Shown here: positions 22,455 to 33,646 of the stretch, piece by piece | How the letters are laid out: the number at the start of each line of letters is the position of its first letter | Numbering within the stretch: position 1 is the first letter of the stretch | From: Porodaedalea pini | Taxonomy: Eukaryota > Basidiomycota > Agaricomycetes > Hymenochaetales > Hymenochaetaceae | DNA length: 64,000 bases | Assembly: GCA_002794775.1 (NCBI GenBank) | Contig: NBAY01000005.1 | Location: 1,364,001 to 1,428,000, forward strand | Reading direction: 5' to 3' | Position numbers and translations under genes: made by a program | Notes under the pieces: generated by a model | The model's input: the letters and a program-made list of their open reading frames with translations, nothing else | Databases searched by the model: none | What the model was told of the DNA's origin: nothing

Positions 22455-22620
22455 TCATGACTGGGAGTGCCCAAATCTGCTGGGTACTCCCAATTGGGCA
22501 TGCCCAAATCTCCTGGGCACTCCCAATTGGGCATGCCCAATCTGCTGGGCACTCCCAATTGGGTGTGCCCAAATGTGTCACTGTCACTGACTGTCTGGAG
22601 GACTTTTGGGCACACCCAAT
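22455..22620. repeat. Imperfect palindromic tandem repeat, TTGGGCACTCCCAA type
   Basis: Six to eight copies of a 13-15 bp unit alternate between TTGGGCATGCCCAA and GGGCACTCCCAATTGGG. Each unit is itself a near palindrome. A related array lies at 25281-25445. Confidence 0.7.
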
Positions 22621-22904
22621 TTCATGTTTTGCCATAAAATCTGGGACCATTAGAGGCTGTATTTTATTGTTTTTAGCCTTACAATTTAGCACTCTTGCTG
22701 TTGATTAGGTTGCAAACTACTGGCTGCATGAATTGACTTTTGATCTGAGTTACAGTCATTTGCTGAAGTATTTACAATCACCTTTTTTGCATCTCAGAAA
22801 GTGCTCCTTTGGCTTCAAGAATCAACATTTCACTCAATTCTTCACTAATTCATGTCACATAAACTGCTAAATATATAGTTTAATTACTGCCAAATATCAA
22901 TGAG

Positions 22905-23355
22905 GCAGCAAGTGACATGAGACGATAAAGAGCCTATTCTCTGAAGATTAGGTGTTCAGACAGGTAATATTCTTCCATAATTCTTCCTGAGTTCAAATCT
23001 GAAGCTAAAGACATAAAACTTGCTAAAGAATGATCTATGTAAGCTATTATAATTTTTAGATGTTTCTCTTGGGTGCAGAATAAATACTTAAAGACAATCT
23101 ATGCCAAGTAAGTTTGGCAGAGTTTTAGAGTTTCTGAAGCTAAGACAAACAAGATAGGAAATATACATTTCTATACACAGTCACTGCTTAAAATTATAAT
23201 AAATCATATAGATCGTCCTTCAATAAGTTTTATGCCTTTAACTTCAGATTTGAACTAGGGAAGAATCAGTGAAGAATATTGCCTGTCTGGACACCTAAAA
23301 TTTATAGAATAGACTCTTTATTCTCTTACTTCACTCTTTAATAATCTGTTTAGGA
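22905..23355. mobile_element. Diverged foldback element related to 2350-2945
   Basis: Arms of about 150-180 bp (for example TCAAATCTGAAGCTAAAGAC left and its complement right) flank an AT-rich centre. The inner arm sequence matches that of 2350-2945 at many positions, so both are members of one family. The borders are approximate because the arms have drifted. Confidence 0.6.
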
Positions 23356-23700
23356 ACATTTTTAATAGTATAATAATATGCTTGTACTTAGCTATCATAA
23401 CATTAGCTATTTGTGTGTTTAGGTTGTGCTTGTCTTCATAAGAGTGTTACTGAGGTTGTATCACCCTACATTGGCTACTTGGGTTGACTTGACTAAATGC
23501 ATATGACATTTTATGATAAAATAGTTAATTATTATAGCACTGAATTAGCTCTGTAACAACATCTTCTAATTATTAACTGTGCTATTACAAAAGCATTAGC
23601 ATGCCATTAAAAATGTTGCTAAACAGTGTCCAAGTTCATAATTATTGCTATTAGTCAAATTATGAATTTAGCTACTTTTCTGACAAGAATTGAGATATTA
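23356..23700. other. AT-rich spacer, nothing recognised
   Basis: Strongly AT-rich, no open frame of note, no repeat shared with the rest of the window apart from the flanking elements. Confidence 0.5.
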
Positions 23701-24541
23701 CAGCCATTTTCATAAGTCCTGCGACATGTGCATGTCACGTGAAATGAGCCATGGCTGAGCCAAAATGTCAAAAAATTAGAATAAATGTCTATTTTCTCTG
23801 TAAATTCTGTGCAGTACCTGCCCATTAAGTACTCAAAAAAAAAGGCACAGTTCTCAGGAGAAGAAATATGTAAAATAGGGAGCAATAAATTGATTGTGTA
23901 GGTGGGTGGAGATCAAACAAGTGCAGCTGGTCTGTTCTCTCACCCATTTCCACTGAGATTCAAAAATTATGGCTCCCCTACATCTACCTATAAAATTCTT
24001 TCCTGTGTCTGTAAATCAAGTATATGACTATACCAACATCTCCTGCAAGTTTGAAGCCAATCCATTCAGTATTCATGGTGCAGCAGTGAGGTTTGTGTTC
24101 CACTCTTGTTCATACTGCAAAGATGGAAAGAGCTCAAAGTAGAATACAAACCTCACTGCTGCACCATGAATACTGAATGGATTGGCTTCAAACTTGCAGG
24201 AGATGTTTGTATAGTCATATACTTAATTTACAGACACAGAAAAGAATTTTATAGGTAGATGTAGGGGAGCCATAATTTTTGAATCTCAGTGGAAATGTGT
24301 GAGAGAACAGACCAGCTGCACTTGTTTGATCTCCACCCACCTACACAATCAATTTATTGCTCCCTATTTTACATATTTCTTCTCCTGAGAACTGTGCCTT
24401 TTTTTTTGAGTACTTAATGAGCAGGTACTGTGCAGAATTTACAGAGAAAATAGGCATTCATTCTAATTTTTCGACACTTTGGCTCTGACACGGCTCATTT
24501 CACGTGACATGCACGTGTTGCAGGACTTATGAAAAAGGCTG
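23701..24541. mobile_element. Foldback element FB-A, full-length copy 3 (841 bp)
   Basis: Same CAGCC...GGCTG ends and TA flanks (23699-23700, 24542-24543) as at 3308 and 4762. Arms of about 400 bp, with the spacer in the same orientation as copy 1. Confidence 0.9.
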
Positions 24542-24572
24542 TAAAGCCAAAAGAGCACTCTGTACTTTCCTA

Positions 24573-24903
24573 CAGGTAGTTCCAAAAAGTGTTTGGCCCT
24601 CCTGTTTTTGGAATTGATTGACATGGCCTAAGCAGGAAGGTGATTTGTATGATCCAAACCTTCATTCTATGTATTCTGACATCTGTCTCCTTATCTTTCA
24701 AGCAAAATCAGTCTAGAAAGAATTATACAGGTATCAATTATATACATACACTCAAGATACATTATTTCCTGTCAAATAATGGGAGAATCATATATATTCA
24801 ATGACCAGTGTTTTCTCCCTCATGCTAATCACCTTCCTGCTTAGGCCATATTAATCAGTTCCAAAAACGGAGGAGGGGGCCAAACACTTTTCAGAACTAC
24901 CCG
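24573..24903. mobile_element. MITE, 331 bp, TA target duplication
   Basis: The left end CAGGTAGTTCCAAAAAGTG and the right end complementary to CGGGTAGTTCTGAAAAGTG form inverted repeats of about 75 bp, which also include GGCCTAAGCAGGAAGGTGAT. TA flanks both ends (24571-24572, 24904-24905). It is non-coding and lies 30 bp from a foldback copy. Confidence 0.75.
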
Positions 24904-25280
24904 TATATATGATATAATATATAATCTTCTATACCATATCATAGGGCTTGTAATACAGACTGTACTTAAAGCCAGAAGTTTTAAATATGATTATACTATA
25001 TACAGTATAGTGCAGAGTGCTAAACTGAAGAGAACAAAAAAAAAATAGATCTGAGGTCCAAAAAATAGCTAAGCTTGACCTGTGCTCAAATATCAGGTAC
25101 AACATTTAATGTTCATAAATTTGACTGATGCTTTAGAGACAAGTGTGACAGTATAGAGACTGCATTCTCAAGTTTATAACTAGAACTGTATATGATAATA
25201 ATATTGTATATTCTTCTAAGACTAGGTATTACTGAGTGAGACAGAGAAGTTTGATTTAGTGAGCCTAGAAAACTAGTTTA
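24904..25280. other. AT-rich spacer, nothing recognised
   Basis: About 380 bp of AT-rich sequence with no coding potential. Small local palindromes such as TATACTATATACAGTATAG are within what AT-rich DNA gives by chance. Confidence 0.5.
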
Positions 25281-25445
25281 TGGCCAGTTGGGAGTGTCCA
25301 GTTGGGAGTACCCATTTGGAAGTGCCCAATTGGGAGTGCCCAACTATGGGAGTGCCCAACTATTTGAGAGTGCCCAATTGGGAGCACCCAATTATTTGGG
25401 AGTGCCCAGGGAGTGCCCAATATTTGGAAATGCTCAGTTGGGTCT
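25281..25445. repeat. Palindromic tandem repeat, TTGGGAGTGCCCAA type
   Basis: Nine or so copies of TTGGGAGTGCCCAA-like units with variable spacers such as CTATTTG. It is the same consensus as at 22455-22620 in complement, 2.8 kb away. Confidence 0.7.
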
Positions 25446-25664
25446 CCTTTTTATTCTTGCCCAGGAATCTTTTTTATTTTATTTTTGAAATAGAAATCAT
25501 TATGTCATGAAAATTAGAATATGTCTAGAATAGAAACCTTGGTAATTCTACAGAGAATTTCTCAATCTTTCATTCTAGACTCTTATGTCACTGCCTTGCT
25601 TTCACTGGTGGCAGGTAGTCTTGACTCATGCATCTCTTAAGAGGCCAACCCAATTGCTTATATC

Positions 25665-26095
25665 ACAATATCAAAGCAACTGTTTCACAAGGCCTGTTCT
25701 CAAGACCACCTGTGGAGGGCACCTGCACATACCACACAATTGGGTCTGACACATTGGTGGCTCTGCTGCATTTTACCATAAGCTGTGATAGCTCTACCTC
25801 ATCCATCTCAGGCATCACCTTGAGCTGTACAAGGCAAATGGCTGGTACAAGGTAGAATAATAAAGTAGTTGCACATATAAAACCTGCCTTCATTTCATTC
25901 TGATGATGAGGTTGCTGCCCTGCTCCTCAATAGTGCTCTGTATCTTCTCAATTGCACACTCAAGATGCTCAGTTGCCATGTAGTGCAAACTCAAAATAAG
26001 TATAAAGTGAGACAATTACAACAAACACAGTGTACCTTGTCAGTAGCATATATACCCAGCATATAGAGGTGGCACAACAAGCCTTTGATGAGAGA
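25665..26095 (-). pseudogene. Probable eIF2-alpha C-terminal fragment
   Basis: eIF2-alpha is the regulatory subunit of translation initiation factor eIF2. On the minus strand RLVVPPLY and, one frame on, IYATDK precede an intron, then ATEHLECAIEKIQSTIEEQG with NLIIRMK. A second intron is followed by KVMPEMDEVELSQLMVK. Order, intron placement and the Glu/Asp-rich end fit the C-terminal domain of the family. The sequence after SDPIVW is not eIF2-alpha. The upstream border joins the XPB fragment near 26095. Frameshifts make it non-functional. Confidence 0.65.
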
Positions 26096-26843
<748 letters not shown>

Positions 26844-27019
26844 TTGAGGTAGTGGGCCATTGGGATGGCAAGCTACGATTACTGTTTTCTGTGTCCTTTA
26901 TTTTATATGAGAGAACTAAAGCTTGAAAATTATACTAAAACATTATACTTATTAATGAATTATTCATTATTCAGTAAACAGTAATCATAGCTTGCCATCC
27001 CAATGGCCCACTACCTCAA
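26844..27019. mobile_element. 175-bp MITE (family M), copy 2, complete
   Basis: TTGAGGTAGTGGGCCATTGG at the left and its reverse complement at the right form inverted repeats of about 42 bp around an AT-rich centre of about 90 bp. It lies exactly between the XPB fragment and an RPB1 fragment. Confidence 0.85.
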
Positions 27020-27357
27020 ATACCATCCTCGCCATACACGAATTGAATCAGGTCACCCAGTGAGTTTTGGACAGTCCCGTCATAGCAGACAGCCACATCT
27101 TTGAGTGCCTTTACAAGTCGACATTGAGTGTAACCAGTCTTGGCCATCTTGACAGCACGCCTCGGGTTGAAGTCATCCTTTGTAAAGTGAGGTAGTGTGC
27201 GATGCCTGAAGCCAGATGGGATTCGCTTCCCTTCAACGGACTGCTGACCAACACAGATGGACGTCTGCGAAATGTTAATGAACGAACCCTTCGAACCCGC
27301 GACAACCATCTCTTTGACATTGTTGTCATCCTTCAGGTTCTTCTCTGCGTATTGACT
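27020..27357 (-). pseudogene. RPB1 fragment B
   Basis: The minus strand reads [64 protein letters not shown] and [15 protein letters not shown]. The loop after KDDF is deleted at the same place as in fragment A, so the two copies share an ancestor after that deletion. At its upstream end, the first 19 bp of module D (complement of TTACGATTACTGAGTTTAC) are attached. Confidence 0.85.
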
Positions 27358-27759
27358 GTAAACTCAGTAATCGTAATGCAAAGGATATTGGTAAAATAGG
27401 AAAGAACAATTAAAATCCATCATTCATAAACTGGTAGACTTACACACACAGTGTAGTTACAAGTTCAAGTTCTCTATAAATTACAACAACAGGACTCATA
27501 CAGGTGTAGTACATTCCCAGGCTGGCTGGAATCGCATACGTAATATTATCTGAACGAAGAATAATAGGAACAAAAAGCACACACTTAGAGGCCAATTTAC
27601 AAACAAATGTTCCATCCAAGTGAAATACAAGTAAAAACTTGAGTACAGTTCAAGGAACGGAGGCAAGGAAACAGGGAATTGAAGGTGCCTAAGTCATATG
27701 AGCTAAAGCACCAGCAATGCAAAAGCCATGTACCAGACATCAGTCACAATAATGGATCG
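27358..27759. other. Intergenic stretch, nothing recognised
   Basis: About 400 bp with no open frame above 60 codons and no repeat that I can match elsewhere in the window. Confidence 0.4.
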
Positions 27760-28870
27760 CTAAGCTGATGCTGTGCTGGTTGCGATCAATTTGCGATAGG
27801 TAAGCGGTGAAGTGTCCAGTGTCATATCTTCATCTGTCGTGTCTTCGTCCATCACGTCTTCGTCCATCGTGTCTTCGTCCATCGCGTTTTCATCCATCGC
27901 ATCTTTGTCTATCGCACGTCCGTAATTACAAGCTTCGGCAAGATAACGAACGGGATAGGAAGGTTTGAGATCGTGAATCCTCCCGACGAGAATGTCAAGC
28001 TTCTTCATCAATTCTACGGAGAGACCGGTATGCCATAAACCTTGCATCGCAATCACGTGCTCAACATGCGCCATGACCTTATCGTCGCCCCGTTGTGCAT
28101 ATTTACGAAATGGCGCAAAAATCAGCAATGACAAGGTCTCCTGTGATATATCATCATTTGGGAAGACCTGATGGGCACGCTCTAGGAGAGTGAAGTGATC
28201 CTCTGCATCTTTGGTCTCTAGGTTGCTTAACTTCAGGCCAAGGGCTACGTTTTCCGCATCGTTCGCCCACTTCTCCAACTGCTGACAGAAATGATTCAAT
28301 AACAATCTCAACTCTAGCAACCCCATCTTGTGTTTTGATTCTTCATTGCATTCCAAGAGTTCCCAAAGCTTCCGCGTGAGTTCCCTGGGACTGATGTCTC
28401 CATGGGAATCTTTCACCTCATTGATGTTGTAATCGCGATTCATCTCTGCATGGAGACTCGTAAGCATCTGGCGGCTCTGAGATGAATGAGATGTCACAAA
28501 ACAGTGGACCGCTTCATAGACAGTATGCAATGCCTGCTTGATTTCTGTCGGCTTTAGCTCCATTGCGCTACCTCAAAATACCTGGGAATTGATATATATG
28601 AAACCTGTTCTTATGTCGAGAAAAAAGAAACAACACCTACGGTATTTAAATAGGCCTCAAATCCATTCACCGTAGCCACCTGATCACAAAGATTCTCCTC
28701 CTCTTGAGTTACTTGACGCAAATCAAGTATGTATTGTTAGGTTTGAATTTCCACAACGTCCCTTAAGTGTCCCAGGGTGTCCAAAAGAGCTCCATCTCGG
28801 TGAGCGTCCTTTTCCTTTGCTTCTTGACATGCTGCCACTCCACCTTCAGATTCAATAGACATTCCTATAT
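27760..28870 (-). pseudogene. Unrecognised coiled-coil/acidic-repeat protein gene, decayed
   Basis: The last exon (28563-27760) encodes about 267 residues, MELKPTEIKQALHTVYEAVH onward, mostly helical. It ends in an acidic repeat of MDEDxMDED-type 5-residue units (about 27912-27826) before a short basic tail. A preceding exon (about 28860-28652), reading GALLDTLGHLRDVVEIQT and QYILDLRQVTQEEENL, looks like coiled coil and splices (GT...CAG, about 28651-28582) just before this ATG. A TAA inside that exon and a TGA just before the ATG suggest decay, or that translation starts at the internal ATG. I do not know the family, though the layout resembles species-specific mushroom proteins. Confidence 0.45.
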
Positions 28871-29440
28871 AGTGGTCTGATCATCCATGTCAGAGTGTGG
28901 GCACTATAAAGCAGAGCTGAGCAACATCACCTGCTCGATGGGCAGTGGCCGGTCTGGCAAGGTCCAGATGAAGCGCACTCATCACACCTGGCACTAGATC
29001 ACACCGGTCAGCAACAAAACAAATAAACAGCAGTTCAGTCGCTGCTTACACTTGTGTGGTGAAATTGGCATAGAGGGTGTAACAACAGATGACATTGGTG
29101 ATGTGGAGATGATATAGTTGGGAGACAAAGGCGCCACACATGAACCCCATTTCTCCTTGGGGCTTTATATGCCCGGTTAGATCTGTTTTCTTTCATTCAT
29201 CTGACTAATTAATCCCACAGTGCCGAACCTACCGGTCAGGGTCAGCAAACTTAGCGCAGAGTACAGGAGCACAGGAACGATACACAAATGATACAAAGGT
29301 TATTTTCTAATTATCCATCACCTGGCTGCTACCCTTATCTATGTGCCTTCGCTTCCACTCTGTGACGTGCTCACAATAGGCCGTTTCAAAGAGCCAGGAG
29401 GCGACTCATCAGAAAGACAGCGCTTTTGGGGCGATCCCTG
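28871..29440 (-). pseudogene. Decayed coding remnants on the minus strand, source unknown
   Basis: Short coherent stretches are seen in different frames, for example FVSQLYHLHITNVICCYTLY followed by ANFTTQ and a GT-AG intron into FIWTLPDRPLPIEQVMLLSS. The latter is followed by LKVEWQHVKKQRKRTLTEM. They look like one old gene with introns, but I cannot name it. Confidence 0.35.
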
Positions 29441-30044
29441 CTAGGATGAACTGGGTGCAGAAGGTGCAGTCTGTAGAGAAATCGGCACTACCTCAGGAGT
29501 CATGAATTTTGGTGAAACCAATGCGGATACGTTCCCCTTCTTCTTCTTCTGACCCTTTATGCGCTGCCTGTCGAGTTTTGTGACGTCAAAATAGTCTTCT
29601 TGGTCATTTTCTGTATTCATGTACCAATCCTCAAAGTGTTTGGCCATATCCTGGAGGCTAATTTTGTGTGCTTCAGTTATGGTTATGCTGCTTGTAACAT
29701 AAACCATTCCTGCTGTAATGTCTTTGTAACTCTTTGGATGAGCAGCTTTATTCCTAACGTCTCGGATGGCGTTCTTCGAGATCATCACAAAATTTGCCAG
29801 TATTGACACACTCTGTTCCTCTTTTGGGAAAACTGTGAGGAACCGGTTTAGGGTGGTCTGCTGCACCTCTCGTACAGAACAGTTAGCTGGATTGACCTTC
29901 TTTCCCTCATTCTGCTGTTGGTCCATTTTGATCAGTAGGTTGGTAACAGTGATCCGAGCTTCAGTTGCCTCTTTTAGGAACTCTGTCATTACTTCCATCA
30001 GCGATGGGTCATTGCCTTCGGCGACTTTACCGAGTGCAACAAGC
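29441..30044 (-). pseudogene. Unrecognised host protein gene, truncated by a copia LTR
   Basis: An open minus-strand frame runs from the LTR border (LVALGKVAEGNDPSLMEVM) to a stop at 29441, about 200 residues. It contains MAKHFEDWYMNTENDQEDY and a basic KGQKKKKG stretch. It has no stop of its own inside, so decay is mild. The 5' part is missing, because the frame is open up to the LTR end at 30045. Continuation is not found on the far side of the copia element at 41483. Confidence 0.45.
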
Positions 30045-30332
30045 TGTTAGCAGCAGTGAACCAAAAGGGTCACACTTCACACCTGAGTCCAATGGATGAG
30101 TGCAACAGATAGGGACACTCATACATGGACTCAGCCGCTTTGAAGGTAATATTATATAATACAAGAAGTCATGTGATGCTCACGGATGGGCACCCATCTG
30201 TGAGCAAGAGCGTGGGAATACAAAAATCACGTGATGCTCACAGATGGGCACCCATCCACAAGCAAGAGTGTGGGAACAAAATAATTAAAGTAAACAAAAT
30301 ACAGAATAAGTGTCAGGATCATACTTCCAATA
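30045..30332 (-). repeat. 3' LTR of the outer copia element (288 bp)
   Basis: On the minus strand it starts TATTGGAAGTATGATCCTG (TG changed to TA) and ends CTGCTAACA. Just before it lies the purine-rich GATCAGGTGGGAG primer tract. The U3 part has two tandem copies of a unit of about 57 bp containing GATGGGCACCCATC and CACGTGAT. The R/U5 part matches the inner element's LTR. Confidence 0.8.
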
Positions 30333-30360
30333 CTCCCACCTGATCTGACACATCTGTAAG

Positions 30361-33300
30361 TCATCTAAGACCTAACATCCCACACATTTCTCCCACCTTC
30401 AACCGCCCAAGGGCTTTGGTCATGATATCAGCAGGCATAGACTTGGTGGGCAAGTACCTCACATCTACATAGCCTGCTTCAACCACATCCCTCAACCAGT
30501 AATGATGCAGGTCTAGGTGTTTCATGCACCCATGGTGTTCAGGATTTCTGGCAACTGCTAATGCAGACTGGTTGTCAACATAGAGAACAGATGGGGTATC
30601 AAACTGATATCCAAACTCAGTGAGCAAGTTGTGTAACCACATGATCTCTTGTCCTGACTGTACAGCAGAAATGTATTCCGCCTCAGTAGTAGAGAGAGTC
30701 ACAATAGTTTGCAATCGACTTGCCTAACTGATTGCACCAGTTCCCATTTTAACCACCATGCCGCTTGTAGAGTGCCTATCATCCTCATCACCACCATGGT
30801 CTGCATCAGAGAACGTGGTGAACAGCTCAGCTGAGTTGGGGTCAGGTGCATAAGTCAACTTGTAGTCTTTGGTACCTTGAAGGTAATGACATAGGTGCTT
30901 TGCAGCCTTCCAGTGAGCCATGCCAGGATTAGCACTAAAACGTGCCAGAACTCCCACTGCATAAGCAATGTCTGGGCATGTAGCCACAGCAAGATACATG
31001 AGAGTGCCAACCAACTGCTTATAAGGAACAGTCTTCATGAAGGCAGCCTCTTCATCATTCTTAGGAGCCATGGACTTGCTAAGCTTATGACCTTCAGGTA
31101 ATGGGGTTGTCACAGTGCCACAATTGCTAAGTTCAAAACGCTCAAGTATGTCAATGATATACTGGCACTGAGATATGGACAATGAGTGCTGAGAGCGATC
31201 ACACTCAATGTGAACTCCCAAGAGAAATGAAGTTGGTCCAAGGTCATGTAGCTTGAAGTGCTTCTCCAGCTCACTCTTCACAAACTGGTACTGCTCCTTC
31301 GACTTTGCAGCAATGGTCATGTCATCAACATAGACAGGAATGATAATGCGTACATCCTCTCTGCGATAGACCCATATGCTGTTGTCACAGTGCACCAGTT
31401 GGAAGCCCATACCCTTCAGTACTGAATCGAGTTTCTTGTGCCACTGGCGTCCAGCCTGTTTCAGTCCATAGATAGACTTTACTAGCTTAAGAACAAATCC
31501 AGCGCCATAATACTCCTCAAACCCTGCAGGCTGGTCCATGTAGACATCATGATCCATCTCACCATTGAGGAAAGCGGTGGAGATGTCTACACTGTAAAGC
31601 TCAAGGTCCTCAAGTGCAGCTATAGCTAGAATTGCACGTAGTGCTGCCCACTTTGCAGTTGGTGCAAACACCTGTGAAAACTCCAATCCTGGTCGCTGTG
31701 AGTATCCCTTTGTGACCAGTCTAGCCTTGTACCTGTCCACAGAGCCATCTGCCTTGCACTTGAGCTTGAACACCCAGTGGCAACCAATAGTCTTACGACC
31801 AGTTGGAAGTCTGACAGGCTGGAAAGTGCCATTCTCAATCAGACTGATGAACTCTTCCATTGCAGCCTGTTCCCAAAGATGGGCATCAGGGTGCCCCTTG
31901 ATATCCTTCCACTGATAGGGCTCTGGACCATATTGCTTGCACACTTCTGCAGAGAATACATGCTCAAGACGATTTGTAGACTTGAAAACATAGTCAAACG
32001 CATCATCAAAAGCAATGTACCTGTCTTCAAGACCTGCATTTGCACCAAAGTCCATGAGCCCAGTGAACATGAGCGCTTCTGCTTGCATTTCCTCTTCAGA
32101 CATGACATCAAGTTCATCATGCTGTTCAGCATCCTCCATGTGCACATCTATTTCTGGCTGATGCACAACTTCAGGCTCTGATGTGGGAACAGGATCAGGT
32201 CTAGAGATGTGTCGACCTGGATAATCCATGAGTGGATTGATCATTCTGTCCCATGCACCAGTGGTAGTGCGTGGTTTTGGCCTGGGAGAAGGAGCTGGTG
32301 GCGGAGTTTGAGTCTGATTAGGTTGCTCACTCCTTGGTTTCTTAGCAGGAGGAGTCTGAGAAGGTGGAGGAGATGCAGTGTGTTTATGTGCAGAAGTGAG
32401 TGGAGAAGGGGAACGAGTTGGTGGAGGTACAGGAGAGTCCGCTGGATGAACAAGAGGTGGAGGAGATGGCAGAACATCATCATCATCATCATCACTCTCT
32501 ACTCCCACCTGTTCTGGCAGATCTTTTGCCTCTGGAGGAGATTGTACCCGCAAATTAACAGGAGTCCTAGAATTGCCTGGAAATACATGTTCATCAAACT
32601 GAGCAGAGTCACTAATGATCTCCTTGTGTGTAACAGGATTCCAGAATAGCCATCCTTTGTAATTTGCAGGGTAGCCAAGGAAGACACATTTCTGTGTGTG
32701 GGATTGCAACTGTTTGCGTTGATCTTTCTGAACGTGCACATATGAAGTGCAGCCAAAAACGTGAAAATGAGAAACATCTGGTTTAGACTTGTACCAGAGT
32801 TGATAGGGTGTGTTGTCATTCACTGCAGACGTAGGAGAGCGATTATGGACATGAACAAAAGCAGCAACTGCATCCCACCAGAAAGTAGCAGGTAAGTGTG
32901 CTTCATTTAGTATAGTGGTGATGCCCTCAGCTAACATCCTGTTTGCGCGTTCAGCAACACCGTTTTGGTAGGGTTCATTTCTGACAGTGTGCTGGTGATG
33001 AATGCCTTCATTTTTGCAGAGTTGATCCCATTCCTTTGGCATGTATTCTCCTCCCTTATCATCACGAGTGGCCTTAATCTTCAAATCCAACTGATTCTCT
33101 GCATATGCCTTAAAACGCTTAAAAGCACCAAAAGTGTCACTCTTCTTCTTCAAAGGCAGGACCACCCAGAAGCGACTGAAATCATCAATGAAGGTGATCC
33201 AGTACTTGTAACCATTCCTTGACTGAACAGGAAGAGGACCATGCACATCTGAGTGAACCAGTTGAAGAAGACTTGATGCACGATGCGATGCAAGTTTTGA

Positions 33301-33393
33301 GACATTAGAACGATGCTGTTTGCCTGCAATGCAAGGCTCACAGATTGGATCTGGCAAGTCCTTTGACTTAATCACCATTCCCTCAACTAAATG
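30361..33393 (-). pseudogene. Outer copia element: integrase, RT and RNase H part of pol
   Basis: Ty1/copia polyprotein remnant, 5'-truncated at HLVEGMVIKSKDLP where the inner element starts. Visible are the integrase zinc-finger end CEPCIAGKQHRS, HSDVHGPLPV, DDKGGEYMPKEWD and NGVAERANRMLAEG (catalytic D, D, E kept), a Pro/Ser-rich linker with an Asp run, and RT with PVYVDDMTIAAKS. RNase H carries STTEAEYISAV and HLDLHHYWLRD. One nonsense codon, TAG at 30724-30726, replaces Trp of AISWASR in the sister copy. The upstream part (gag, protease start) lies beyond the inner element at 39285-40153, and about 500 bp between the two is missing. Confidence 0.9.
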
Positions 33394-33623
33394 TGTTGGA
33401 AGTGTGATTCTGACACTTATTTTATGTTTTCCATGCTTTTCTTGATTTATTCCCACGCCTCTGTTCGCACATGCGCGCGCATGTGCGAACATCACGTGAT
33501 TTTTGTCTTATGTAATATTAGCTTCAAAGCGGCTGAGACAATGTATGAGTGTCCCTATCTGTTGCACTCATCCATTGGACTCAGGTGTGAAGTGTGACCC
33601 CTTTTGGTTCACTGCTGCTAATA
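33394..33623 (+). repeat. 5' LTR of the inner copia element (230 bp)
   Basis: It starts TGTTGGAAGTGTGATTC and ends CTGCTAATA. By eye it is identical to the 3' LTR at 39055-39284. It carries a perfect 30-nt palindrome at 33462-33491 centred on GCGC, followed by CACGTGAT. The left flank is internal sequence of the outer copia element. Confidence 0.95.
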
Positions 33624-33646
33624 GGTTATGAGCCTTGCGCTCTAAC
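33624..33646 (+). other. Primer binding site, probable half-tRNA-Met type
   Basis: Directly after the LTR, GGTTATGAGCCTTGCGCTCT is complementary to an internal tRNA segment that reads AGAGCGCAAGGCTCATAACC. That is the D-stem end plus an anticodon arm with CAT, not a tRNA 3' end. Drosophila copia and related elements prime from an internal tRNA-Met fragment in the same way. The tRNA identity is inferred from the anticodon loop. Confidence 0.65.

Noticed and set aside
25628..25855. Plus-strand frame of 76 codons
   Set aside because: It is the complement of the probable eIF2-alpha fragment and has no family resemblance.
33624..33646. Whether the primer-site block is itself a tRNA gene
   Set aside because: Only about 23 bases match a tRNA arm. 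Acceptor and T arms are absent on both strands.
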